Shown: positions 11,081 through 21,440 of the stretch, piece by piece
How positions within the stretch are numbered: the stretch's first letter is position 1
Layout: every line of letters starts with the position of its first letter
Assembly: GCF_036898095.1 (NCBI RefSeq)
Contig: NC_090751.1
Span: 79,393,009-79,457,008, forward strand
Reading direction: 5' to 3'
From: Palaemon carinicauda
Taxonomy: Eukaryota > Arthropoda > Malacostraca > Decapoda > Palaemonidae
Length of the DNA: 64,000 nucleotides
Notes under the pieces: generated by a model
Told to the model about the DNA's origin: nothing
What the model saw: only the letters and a program-made list of their open reading frames with translations
Databases searched by the model: none
Program-made: the position numbers and the translations under genes

Positions 11081-12870
11081 TGCTTTCATTTGGAACTGCT
11101 GCTTCATGAAACTGATGCTTGCAATTGGAGTTGCGCCTTCTTCAGAATCTGCTGCTTGCAATTATTTCCACTGCTACTTGAAATAGCTGCTTGTAATATT
11201 GTTCCCATTACTAATTGAAACGGATGCTTGCAATGGTCCACATAGCTAATTGAAACTGGTGCTTTTAACTGTTCATATTACTACTTGAAACTGATGCTTG
11301 CAATTCGAGTCACTGCTACTTGAAACTGATGCTTGCAATTCGAGCCCCTGCTACTTGAAACTGGTGCTTGCAATTAGAGATTCACCTATTTGAAACCAGT
11401 TTACAATTGGAGCTGCTGCTACTTGAAACTGATGTTTGCAATTGTTTCCACTACTACTTGGAATGGCTGTTGTTTTTTGTTTCCATTGCTACTCTAAACT
11501 GCTGCTTAATATTGTTTCCTTTGATAATTGAAACCGATGTTTGCAATTAGAGCTGCTGCTACTTGAAACAGAAGTATGTAATTGGAGCCTATGTAACTTG
11601 AAACTGATGCTTGCAATTAGAACTTTTGCTATTTGAATCTTTTGTTTGCAATTAGATCTGCTGCTACTTGAAACTAATGCTTGTCATTGAAGCTGCTGGT
11701 ACTTGAATCTGTTGCTAGCAATTGGAGTTGCTGTTACTTGAATCTGCTGCTTGAAATGGTTTCCACTGCTGCTAAGAATGGCTGTTGTTAATTGTTTCCA
11801 TTGCTACTCTAAACTGCTGCTTGATATTGATAATATTGACACTTGAAGCTGATGGTTGTAACTGGAGCTACTGCTACTTGAATCTCCTCCTTCCAAATGA
11901 AGCTGCTGCTACTAGAAACAGCTTTTTACAATTGTTTCTTTTGCTACTTGAAATTGATGATTGCAATATTTTCCATTTCTAAATGAAACTGATGCTTGCC
12001 CTTGGAGCTGCTGCTACTTGAATCTGCTGCTTAAAATTGGATCTGTTGCTACTTGATTCTGCTGCTTGTAATTGGAGCTGTTGTTACTTGAATCTATTGC
12101 TAGAAATCTGAGCTGCTGCTACTTAAAAATGATGCTCTTAATTGGAGCTGCTGCTACTTGAAACTGATGTTTTGAAATTATAGCTCCTGCTACTTGAAAC
12201 TGATGGTTGTAATTAGAGCTGCTGCTACTTGAATCTTAAGTTTGTAATTAGAGCTGCTACTACTTGAAACTGATGGTTGCAATTTGAGCCGCCAGGTGGT
12301 ACTTTAAAAGGCTTGGAATTGCTGCTGGTGTTACTTGAATCTGCTACTTGCAATTGAATCTGCTGCTACTTGAATTTTCTGCCTGCAATTGAATCTTCTA
12401 TTACTTGAATCTTCTGGTTAAAATTGGAGCTGCTGCTACTTGAATCTGATTCTTGTAATTGAAGCTGCTGCTAATTGACACTTATGCTTGTAATTGAGCA
12501 GCCGCTACTTGAATCAGCTGCTTGCAATTGTTTTTGCTGCTCCTTGAAACAGCTGCTTGCTAAAGTTTCTATTTTTTCTTGAAAATAATGCTTGTAATTG
12601 GAACATCTGCTACATTAAGCTGCTGCTTTCAATTGTTTCCACTGCTATTTGAAACGGCTTTTTGTAATGGTTCCTACTGCTACTTGAAATTCTGCTTGCA
12701 ATTGTTGCCTCTTGCTATTGAAACTGATGTTACTTGAAACTCTATTCATCGCTACTTGAAAATGATACTCTCAATTGAAGCCGCTGCTAATTGAAACTTA
12801 TGGTTGCAGTTGGAGCTGCTCCTACTTGAATCTGCTGCTTGCAATTGTTTCCAAAAAGCAAAGAACTTAA
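11081..12870 (+). repeat. 35-bp minisatellite, family B (direct orientation)
   Basis: Imperfect 35-bp units start CTACTTGAAACTGATGCTTG and end CAATTGGAGCTGCTG. Exact 35-bp spacing is visible at 11281-11385. The unit aligns with the reverse complement of the 5.5-6.9 kb family, and its CAATTGGAG half matches the array between them. Confidence 0.9.
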
Positions 12871-12988
12871 TAACTGAGTAGCCACTGCTACACCCTTGTA
12901 GCGAACATGGGGAAATCGATGTGTTCACAGAAATTCCTTAGGAGGCTAATAGAGAACCTGATGGATAGTCAACCGTTGCGGGTCGTAG

Positions 12989-12990
<2 letters not shown>

Positions 12991-13054
<64 letters not shown>
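12991..13054. repeat. (GA)n microsatellite
   Basis: A pure 64-bp AG dinucleotide tract lying immediately upstream of the LINE tail. Confidence 0.98.
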
Positions 13055-13055
<1 letters not shown>

Positions 13056-13446
13056 ATCAGAAGGATATAGAGAAACTGGAATCGGTAAAACTAGGGTTAC
13101 CAAACTAGTTCCAGCAAAAATACAGTTTGGATATGGACGGGGGATGGAACGTTTGAACATATTTGATCTACAAACTCGACGACTAAGAAGACAGTTAAAA
13201 GAGGCATTCAGAATTCTTAAAGGAATAACCAATGTAGATTATAACCATCTATTCACGCTTAGCACAATTCAGTCCAGAGGTAACAGATACAAACTGAAAT
13301 TGAAAAGATACAACGTCACTTAATGTGGTAGTTTCTGTGCATAAAAAATAACAAATACATGGAACAGACTTCCAGCGGATGTAGTAAACAGAAAAATGGT
13401 AAAAGAGTTCGAGAGTAAGTTAGAAGTGATCATAAAGACACTCTAA
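13055..13446 (+). pseudogene. C-terminal tail of a non-LTR retrotransposon reverse transcriptase
   Basis: The translated segment includes GMERLNIFDLQTRRLRRQLK followed by EAFRILKGITNVDYNHLF, and in a shifted frame ITNTWNRLPADVVN up to a TAA at 13444-13446. This order (R-L-x-x-L-x-L-x-x-R-R, F-K-I-L-K-G, then W-N-x-L-P-x-x-V-V) is the pattern seen at the C-terminus of jockey-like LINE reverse transcriptases in arthropods. A stop at about 13321 and a frame change break it. The upstream side has been replaced by a (GA)n tract, so no catalytic domain is present. Confidence 0.75.
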
Positions 13447-13528
13447 ACGTTCAAAACAAATCGCTCCACCCGAGCAAATGAAGCCTCCCTGGATGGAACA
13501 AAATGAATGAGAAATTCAAAATCCTTGT

Positions 13529-13530
<2 letters not shown>

Positions 13531-13593
<63 letters not shown>
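13531..13593. repeat. (CT)n microsatellite
   Basis: A 63-bp pure CT tract about 85 bp past the LINE tail. Confidence 0.98.
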
Positions 13594-13599
<6 letters not shown>

Positions 13600-13764
13600 T
13601 TCTTACATGGGACGAGAGAATAGAGCCGAGTCTTTAAATAATTTTTAGAGATGAATCTTTAGATAATTTTTCTGCTGACGAGGCTATAAAAGTTTTCAGT
13701 ATAAAGAAAGGAAACAAGAGAAATGCTTCTCCGATAGGATTTACAAGATAATGAATATTATTCA

Positions 13765-13878
13765 TTCCTGTATATACTCCATGTCTCAGTATGGACGGAC
13801 AAATAAAACTAAGTCAAATCAAATTTCATTTAATGAATTTGGGTACGACTGTTCGTATAGCACTCGGACGTTGCTGAA
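13765..13878 (-). repeat. Split direct repeat B2 of PAT/Ngaro-like element 1
   Basis: A 114-bp sequence starting TTCCTGTATATACTCC is repeated at 14171-14284 with only a few differences. In element orientation (minus) it is the outermost 3' repeat. Confidence 0.9.
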
Positions 13879-14007
13879 ACACGATGTCTTTACTTAAGGC
13901 ATTTAGACTCTTTATACATACACCATTACATTTAAACAATCATGATGGCTACATTTTGCTGATCCAAACAAAAAGCTTAATAACATCAATTTAATTCCTT
14001 GTTTGTT

Positions 14008-14176
14008 TTATAAAAGCTTGTCCGTTCAGTCCAACGTCCGAAGCTGAATGACTTGTTCACCAACTAAGACCAACCGAAAAAACTTACTGACACGCCGCCT
14101 ACTGGACATTCCATCCATCAAGGAAATTAATTTTCCTCTTATTCATAAATTCAAACGTGGAAAATTACCCTTCCTG
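14008..14176 (-). repeat. Split direct repeat A2 of PAT/Ngaro-like element 1
   Basis: A 169-bp sequence starting TTATAAAAGCTTGTCCG matches 22120-22289 (A1) in the same orientation. It abuts B1, giving the internal B1-A2 junction typical of split-repeat tyrosine-recombinase retrotransposons. Confidence 0.9.
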
Positions 14177-14284
14177 TATATACTCCATGTCTCAGTATGG
14201 ACGGACAAATAAAACTAAGTCAAATCAAATTTCATTTATTGAATTTGGATACGACTGTTCGTATAGCACTCGGACGTTGCTGAA
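14171..14284 (-). repeat. Split direct repeat B1 of PAT/Ngaro-like element 1
   Basis: Second copy of the 114-bp B repeat, directly 3' of the recombinase gene in element orientation and overlapping the A2 end by a few bases. Confidence 0.9.
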
Positions 14285-14367
14285 TATAAAGAACGGGGGC
14301 CTTCGTTTGTAATGAATAAATGTTAAACATGTTTGGATCAGCATTATAATGAACAAATACAATACTT

Positions 14368-15144
14368 CTACAAGCCAAGACTTAGAGATACTTTTAACAT
14401 TTCATCGATACTATCTTTCACATAACCGTCTTTTGCGGTTTCACTAGCCCAACGACCATGTCGTTTAAACATACGATCTTTGGCACCGTTGTTAGCTGCT
14501 GCGGTGGCTCCTCCAGATCTTAAAGAATGAACAAAATACTTTTTCACATCTGACACATGAGGCTTCAATGCATTTATGAATATGTCACGAAGATTTGTGT
14601 AGGATATAATTTTGTTCACATTTCTCACCTTATGTCCAGTTTTTGTAGCACTTAGATTACAAAACAAGTAATCATCACCATTCAAGTTTGCCCATTTTAT
14701 TAATTTCACAGTGTTATCTACAGGACAAATATCTGTACCCGTTTTTGCAATCATTATCCAAGATCCATCTCTATATTTGTCAGTCTTGCTGCCTTCCATA
14801 AAAATGGCCATATAAGTAGTATGAAATACAATGTTAGATATCTTAATACTTAACATTTCACGACTTCTCAAAAATCCAGAAAAGCCTATCAAAAATGCAC
14901 AAATTGTTCTCTGATTTTTTATATTATTGTATTTGTATAGTCTGTTGTACAAAGAGGTAATGATATTAGCAGTGATCGGTTCTTTTTTAATGACTGGTTT
15001 CCCCAAAACTCTTTTGACTGCTTCTAAAATATTTTCAACTAACTTTGAATTCGTTGGAGAATATAGACCATTAATGTTATGGTACCATTTTATTGCATAA
15101 AAAGCAACAATAACTGAACTAGGTGAATTTACAGACTGAATTAA
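14368..15144 (-). pseudogene. Tyrosine recombinase, C-terminal catalytic part
   Basis: This open frame carries the full catalytic set of a tyrosine recombinase: the first Arg in GFLRSREM, a Lys region (GSKTDKYR), HSLRSGG with the H-x-x-R pair, KRHGRW, and the nucleophile Tyr in DGYVKDS. In PAT/DIRS/Ngaro elements this enzyme, and not a DDE integrase, inserts circular cDNA without target duplication. The first 41 or so codons of the same open frame (15145-15267) are encoded by the inserted TTAA element. The N-terminal half lies 3.2 kb away at 18333-18561. The frame is open through the TTAA junction, so the gene was intact when the insert arrived. It sits directly upstream of the B1-A2-B2 repeats, as expected. 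Confidence 0.9.
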
Positions 15145-15269
15145 CCCTGGATAGGTACGCTCCTCGGACACCCCTTTAAGGGTATACTCGGACGCGAACG
15201 ACCCCGACGCCAAAAAAAATTCTTGAAAAATCAGTTTTTGCAGTAACCTCCTTTTTTCTTTTGCCAAAA

Positions 15270-16156
15270 AAAAACTTCAATGAATGCTTAAAACAACTGT
15301 AAAGATAAATACTACTCATCTGCAGAAAAACTATTTATTATAAATATTTTAAAAAATTAAGTAGAAAAAAAAGACCTGACATAAAAATTCATAAAAAAAA
15401 AGTTTATACATATATACACAAATCATTTTAGGAATTGATTCTTGAATGTTTAGGACACATCTTGATGTATTTTGGATGAAGTCAGACCCATGGAGGTGAA
15501 GATCTGAAATGAGAAAAAAAGAGTAACTTTTTTTGGCCAAAAAAATTTGTCCAAATTTCATGAATTTTTTTGGGTACCCAAATGAAATAGGAAGTTGCTA
15601 ATTTTTTTAGGGAATAAACATATATTATCCTAAAATAGAAATATGTAAAAAAATCTTCATTATTTTGTAAATTACATTTATATCAGGGGCCATATCTAAA
15701 GGTAATTTTTTGAGTACTTAGAAATTTCGTAAAAAAATACATATATTTAATATATAATATGATATTTATGCAGGTAAAAAAATACCAAAATATCACAAAT
15801 TCTATAGGGAACAAGAATATATATAGATAGGGCAGCTTACGCTTCGGATATGTCCACAAAATGGCCGCCAACCACACTGACTCAGACTCCCTAATCTGCC
15901 ACTTGAAATGTAGGAAGGGTATGTCAATTTCAAGGTGTTATTTACTAATCTAATTATTATTGGATATGCATAAAAATTGTATGGTGGGTTGCTGGATAAT
16001 TGTCGATTATTTTACGACTATAAAATTGAAATTCTGACCCAAAAAAATTTTTTTGAAGGGAAATAAAATCGAAAAAAAAAAATGTAAAACAATATAATAT
16101 TTTAGCTAAAAAAATTTGATGATATTCAATCAAAAAAAAAGTAAACAAAATTTTCC
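15270..16156. other. AT-rich left interior of the TTAA element
   Basis: No gene is seen. The sequence is A/T-rich with homopolymer runs and short frames lacking domains. It fills the space between the left terminus and the internal tandem array. Confidence 0.6.
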
Positions 16157-18010
16157 GACAAATAAACATCTAGAGGACTCATTACTCTGTGATAGTTCCT
16201 TAGTACGTAGTAATTTTGAAAGAATTGGGAAAAAACGAAAAAATGGCAATCACCGGAAAATCGAACACATACCTATATATACGCCATATCTGGCTAAAAA
16301 AAAGATAGGCATGGGTAGCCAGATCATCTAGAAACACTTTCCAACACTGTAAAAATATAAGTTTTGCGACACTACTTGCCAATTCCTTACGGTAACATGA
16401 CTAAGCGAAAAAATGCAAAACAAATAAAAAGGGGCACTCGCGGAAAAATGGCTAACATTCTAATATACGGCATTTCAGAAAAAGAAAATTCAGCCACGTG
16501 CTAGGCAAACCATCAAGGCACATTTTCCGACAAATAAACATCTAAATGAATCATTACTCTGTGATAGTTCCTTAGTACGTAGTAATTTTGAAAGAAATGG
16601 GAAAAAACGAAAAAATGGCAATCACAGGAAAATCGAACACAAACCTATATATACGCCATATCTGGCTAAAAAAAAAAGATAGGCATGGGTAGCCAGATCA
16701 TCTAGAAACACTTTCCAACACTATAAAATTATAAGTTTTGCGACACTACTTGCCAATTCCTTACGGTAACATGACTAAGCAAAAAAAATGCAAAACAAAT
16801 AAAAAGGGGCACTCGTGGAAAAATGGCCATTCTAATATACGGCATTTCAGAAAAAAAAATTTCAGCCACGTGCTAGGCAAACCATCAAGGCACATTTTCC
16901 GACAAATAAACATATAAATGAATCATTACTCTGTGATAGTTCCTTAGTACGTAGTAATTTTGAAAGAAATGGGAAAAAACGAAAAAATGGCAATCACAGG
17001 AAAATCGAACACATACTTATATATACGCCATATCTGGCTAAAAAAAAAAATAGGCATGGGTAGCCAGATCATCTAGAAACACTTTCCAACACTATAAAAA
17101 TATAAGTTTTGCGACACTACTTGCCAATTCGTTACGGTAACATGACTAAGCAAAAAAAATGCAAAACAAATAAAAAGGGCCACTCGCGGAAAAACGCCCA
17201 ACATTCTAATACACGGCATCTCAGATAAAAAAAAAAAGACATGCACGTGTTAGCCCAACCATCAAGGCACACTTTCTAACACATAAACATGAAAAAAAAA
17301 TCAATAATATACGGCAATTCCTTACTACGTAGTAAATTTTTACAAATATTGAAAAAAAACAGAAATTGGCAACCGCAGTTAAATACCCAATATACCAATA
17401 ACTACGTCGTATCTGACAAAAACAAAATCACGCATGGGTAGCCAGATCATCTAGACACACTTTCCAACACTAAAAAAGCAAAAGTTTTACGACACTATTT
17501 CGCAATATCTTACGGAAAAATGACTTGGCAAAAAAATGAAAAAAAATGAAAAAGGGGTACTCGCGGTAAAATGCCCGACATTCTAATATACGGCATCTCA
17601 GATAAAAAAAAAGACATGCACGTGTTAGCCCAACCATCAAGGCACACTTTCTAACACATAAACATGAAAAAAAAAATGAATAGTATACGGCAATTCCTTA
17701 CTACGTAGTAATTTTTACAAATATTGAAAAAAAACAGAAATTGGTAACCGCAGTTAAATACCCAATATACCAATAACTACGTCGTATCTGACAAAAACAA
17801 AGTCATGCATGGGTAGCCAGATCATCTAGACACACTTTCCAACACTAAACAAGCAAAAGTTTTACGACACTATTTGGCAATATCTTACGGAAAAATGACT
17901 TGGCAAAAAAATGAAAAAAAATGAAAAAGGGGCACTCGCGGTAAAATGGTCCTCGTGGTAATGAACGACATTTTAACTAAAAAAAAAATCATGCACATGG
18001 TAGCCAAACA
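16157..18010. repeat. Five tandem ~372-378-bp units inside the TTAA element
   Basis: Units begin at about 16157, 16529, 16901, 17278 and 17653, giving spacings of 372, 372, 377 and 375 bp; the last is truncated and diverged. Landmarks repeated in each include TTCCTTAGTACGTAGTAATTT (as TTCCTTACTACGTAGTAA in later units), GGGTAGCCAGATCATCTAGA and AAGGGGCACTCGCGG. The first three form one subgroup and the last two another. Confidence 0.9.
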
Positions 18011-18332
18011 ATCCACCAAGACTTTCCACAACTGATAACCTATACAAGTTGCACCATTCTACGACAATTTCATAATACGTAATAACTTTGATAATTATGC
18101 AAACTACCTTTAGAAGGGCAAACTCGGTCGCGCTCGACCCCGACGCGTCTCAGAAATCGGGGAAGGAGTACAGCTACAGCAATGCACATCTGGACACTAC
18201 TAGAGCGTGTAGGGGAGACACCTCCTGCAGGTCGATCACCCACAAATTCAGTCACGGGGGTGAGTCACGTGAGAAAAACCTGTTTTTTTTTGACGCTCGG
18301 GGTCGCGAACGACCCATCGTACCTATCCAGGG

Positions 18333-18561
18333 TTAAAGAAGCCAAATATATCGCTACTATGAAAGATTTGACGGGCAAAGCGTCTCCACTTCCCAAGCCG
18401 TTGCATGATACCCACTTCTGAAAGCGCACAAATGCTCCATGATATTTTGAACTGGTAGAATCTGCCCTTGATTCCTTCAACAAATCCGGAAGTAGGTGCA
18501 CTTTTCCCGCCATCACTTCTGGGAGCTGATCAATTTTGGTCTTATGGATCTGAAAAAACAC
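18333..18561 (-). pseudogene. Tyrosine recombinase, N-terminal part (separated by the TTAA insertion)
   Basis: The minus-strand frame reads from MFFQIHKTKI through a SAM-like N-terminal region (SKYHGAFVRFQKWVSCNG, then VKSFIVAIYLASL) and reaches the right TTAA of the inserted element. Removing the insert with one TTAA leaves the same frame open into the catalytic half at 15144. The true N-terminus is uncertain: in element orientation the first Met is preceded by a T-rich run ending in TTTTTTCAG, which looks like a splice acceptor. Confidence 0.75.
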
Positions 18562-18644
18562 ACGTAAAGTCGACGGTTAATAAAACTGAAATTGGACATA
18601 ACTTCAATATAATACATTTAAACTTTTAAAGACCAATTCAAATA

Positions 18645-19135
18645 TACCTGCACCTCCGCAATACTGCTTGTGCTTTCAAACACGGCAATACTGCCTTTGT
18701 TATAACTGTGCCTCCGCAATACTGCTTGCGCTTTCAAACACGGCAATACTTCCTTTATATAACTGTGCCTCCGCAATACTGCTTGCACTTTCAACCTCAA
18801 GTATGGCAATACTGCCTTGTTATAACTGCGCCTCCGCAATACTGCTTGCGCATTCAAGCACGGCAATACTGCCTTTATTATAACTGCGCCTCCACAATAC
18901 TGCTTGCACTCTCAACCTCAAGTACGGCAATACTGCCTTGTTATAACTGCGCCTCCGCAATGCTGCTTGCGCTTCCAAGCACGGCAATACTGCCTTTATT
19001 TATATAATACTTTTTCGAAATAAAACTGCGCTCCCGCAATACTGCTTGCGCTTCCAAACACGGCAATACTGCCTTAATTTATATTATAATTTCTGAAATA
19101 TTACTGCACCTACGCAATACTGCGTGTGCTTCAAT
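18645..19135. repeat. ~58-bp minisatellite inside PAT/Ngaro-like element 1
   Basis: About eight to nine units repeat CCGCAATACTGCTTGCGC plus a second CGGCAATACTGCC; starts at 18656, 18713 and 18771 show a 57-58-bp period. Some units carry a CTCAACCTCAAGTA insertion. It lies between the RT/RNase H frame and the recombinase. Confidence 0.9.
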
Positions 19136-19297
19136 TACCACTGACTATTTTGCATCTCCGGCTTTAAAGTTATGTTTTGAATGCAGTATCAAGTTTGTCA
19201 ATTTTCATAAAACCAAAAATTAGACACAGTGTAACTTTTATATAAGCAGTTCCGTACGAGGGACGTAGCCTCACATTCGCCGCAAATATAATATTGA

Positions 19298-21440
19298 CTA
19301 ACTTATTGAAGAAAAATCAACTTGCAGTGCCAACATACGGAAATTCAAATCAATATTTCCAAACATACCTTTTCCACTCCTACTTGACACATAATTCTCT
19401 CTGTTAATTGGTAAATCGAACCAATCAACTACCTCTGGTATAAACGACCCTGTTGGACAAAGAAATGGCCAAAACAAAGCTGATTTCCAGCAAGGCACAA
19501 CAAGAACACCAGCAGCTTTGTCAAAGGCCATTTTCTTGATAACCTGTGTAATGACAGTGATTGGGGGAACAAATAATCCGAACTTTCCTCCCCAATGTTC
19601 TGAGAAAGCGTCTATACCGTTACACGTGGGACTCCGATATCTTGAATAATACGAATTCAGTTGCGCATTATGTTCGGAAGCGAACCAATCAATATGTGTG
19701 TTTCCAAATCTAGCCTGAATCATATCAAATATTTTAAATGAGATACCCCAGTCATCAATGTCTATAATCTTTGACAGATAATCTGCTTTTTCATTCATTG
19801 TTCTAGGAATCCATTCCATTTCCAACAAAATAGACTTTGCAATACAAAATCGAAAAATATCAATAGCTATACTCTGCAATTCCACCTTCAGAGAACCTTT
19901 CGATACGATCGCTTCAACCCCTTGATTGTCAGTAAACCATTTCACCCTCTGACCAGTCAGAATATGATCTAACGACTGTAAAACACGATAAACAGTTACC
20001 AATTCTCGCCATGTCGAAGACTTAAGACTTTCTTCAATGGACCATGTACCATATGAAATACCGGTTTTCGCACTGACTGCGTAGCCAGCAAACCCTGTAC
20101 TACTAGCGTCAGAATACACAATTTTTGAGCATTGAAAAGACACATTGATATGTTTTATATTCAGTTCCGACAGAGATATTTGCCAAAATTCTAGTTGTCT
20201 CTTACTTTCATCAGAAATTTTTATATACTGATCCCAGTGACTAGCAGCGAGTACGTCAATACTTAAATTCCGGGTCATTATTTGAGAAACTTTTCCTATG
20301 ACAACACTCATTGAAATAATTTGACCAATACAGCTCGCTACTTTCTTAACATGAACGTACCTGTGTAATTTAATACTATTCAATATTTATGAAACCGTAT
20401 TGATGCACTTAAGTAATCTTCGATCAGGGATGAATATCGAACTGTTTCCGGAATCAAGCATCACGCATAAAAACTCCAGAACCTGAGTGGGTGACCAGAT
20501 ACATTTCGTTGCATTCGGGATAAATCCCGATGACAACAGATCATTTTTTATATGCTGGCTAAGTTTAATTGCGCCAACAAGAGATTGCGAACAACCGTAT
20601 CCATCATCTAAGAACATGGTGTCAAACCTTCCCTCACCGCGCCATTTCTTCAGCAGCGGTCTTGTCAACTTTGTAAACATATAGTAGGCGCTTGAAATTC
20701 CGAAAGGGAGAACATTAAACTTGTAAAAATTAGTCTTTCCTTCCCTATTTATCCAAGAAAACCCAAGGTATTCTGTGTGAGGCTCATAGATGTCAACAAA
20801 ATTATAAGCGCTGGTCTATTCAAACTTAATTTGATAACCCTTGCTTTTAAATAATGATAATGCAATTCTAATATCTTCATATTTTACAGGTTGTTTCCAC
20901 AAATGCTTATTCACTTCTCTTAAATCAAGAATAAGTCTTTTACGTTTAGAATTTTGAATGGAAACAGTCAACGGATTTACAACATGGGGGGGGGGGGCTT
21001 TCGCAAAGTGATATTAGTGCTCTATCTGCTAGATCTTGTATAGCTTCTGAAACAAAATCAAATTCTAACAAAGCAGATTTATTGTTTTTACAAAATGTTC
21101 TCTAAGGTTTCGAATACAAAGGTAACTTATAGCCTTTTTCTATTACGTCGAGTACAAAGTCACTCAAGCCAATTGACCTCCAAAATTGAATATGTTTCTT
21201 TAACCTACCCCTAACTATTATACTTTTCTGTCCCTACTCACATTCATAAAAATCATGGATAAATCTATTATAGCCAACATACTCATCTTCTAACAAGTCT
21301 GTTGACACCTCCAGTTTACTTCCTTGCTGGCCCACCAGTTGCCTGCTCCCTGCCGGCACTGGCTGCTCCGAAAAGGGTTGCACCCCTGGAATAGGGACAA
21401 TTCCGCCGGAAGTGTGAGAACTCCCCACAAGCAAAACAGG
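19298..21440 (-). pseudogene. RT / RNase H / methyltransferase-like pol of PAT/Ngaro-like element 1
   Basis: In minus order: an RT N-terminal segment (IIVRGRLKKHIQFWRSIG, then DFVLDVIEKGYKLPL), the RT core (KRKRLILDLREVNKHL; LPFGISSAYYMFTKL; MFLDDGYG with the catalytic LDD), then a 361-codon frame with RNase H (VYSDASSTGFAGY, WFTDNQGVEAIV) and a C-terminal module containing HIDWFASEHNAQLN. The last module follows RNase H in DIRS/PAT-type elements, where a Dam-like methyltransferase domain is described. The frame is broken by stops at 21234-21236, near 21105, near 20815 and near 20385, and by a poly-G run at about 20986 that shifts frame. It cannot make active enzyme. Gag lies immediately upstream in an overlapping frame. 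Confidence 0.85.

Larger units (their letters stand above)
15141..18336. mobile_element. TTAA-flanked non-autonomous DNA transposon (piggyBac-like) nested in the recombinase gene
   Basis: The insert is bounded by TTAA at 15141-15144 and 18333-18336. Including TTAA, its ends are a 19-bp perfect inverted repeat, TTAACCCTGGATAGGTACG. TTAA duplication with CCC-starting termini is the signature of the piggyBac superfamily. GC-rich subterminal motifs around GACCCCGACGC occur near 15189-15212 and 18130-18150, with a relative near 18295-18315. No transposase frame is visible, so it needs a helper. Its interior is AT-rich with many A runs and holds a five-unit tandem array. Alternatively the TTAA ends belong to another TTAA-using family; the terminal structure itself is clear. 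Confidence 0.85.

Noticed and set aside
12907..13323. A single gene with an Arg-Glu repeat domain
   Set aside because: The Arg-Glu part is the (GA)n tract. Only the part after it, a LINE tail, has homology-like motifs, and the N-terminal 28 codons are unrecognised.
15141..15163. Telomere-like TTAACC repeat
   Set aside because: Only one TTAACCC occurs at each end, facing inward, as terminal inverted repeats of a TTAA element.
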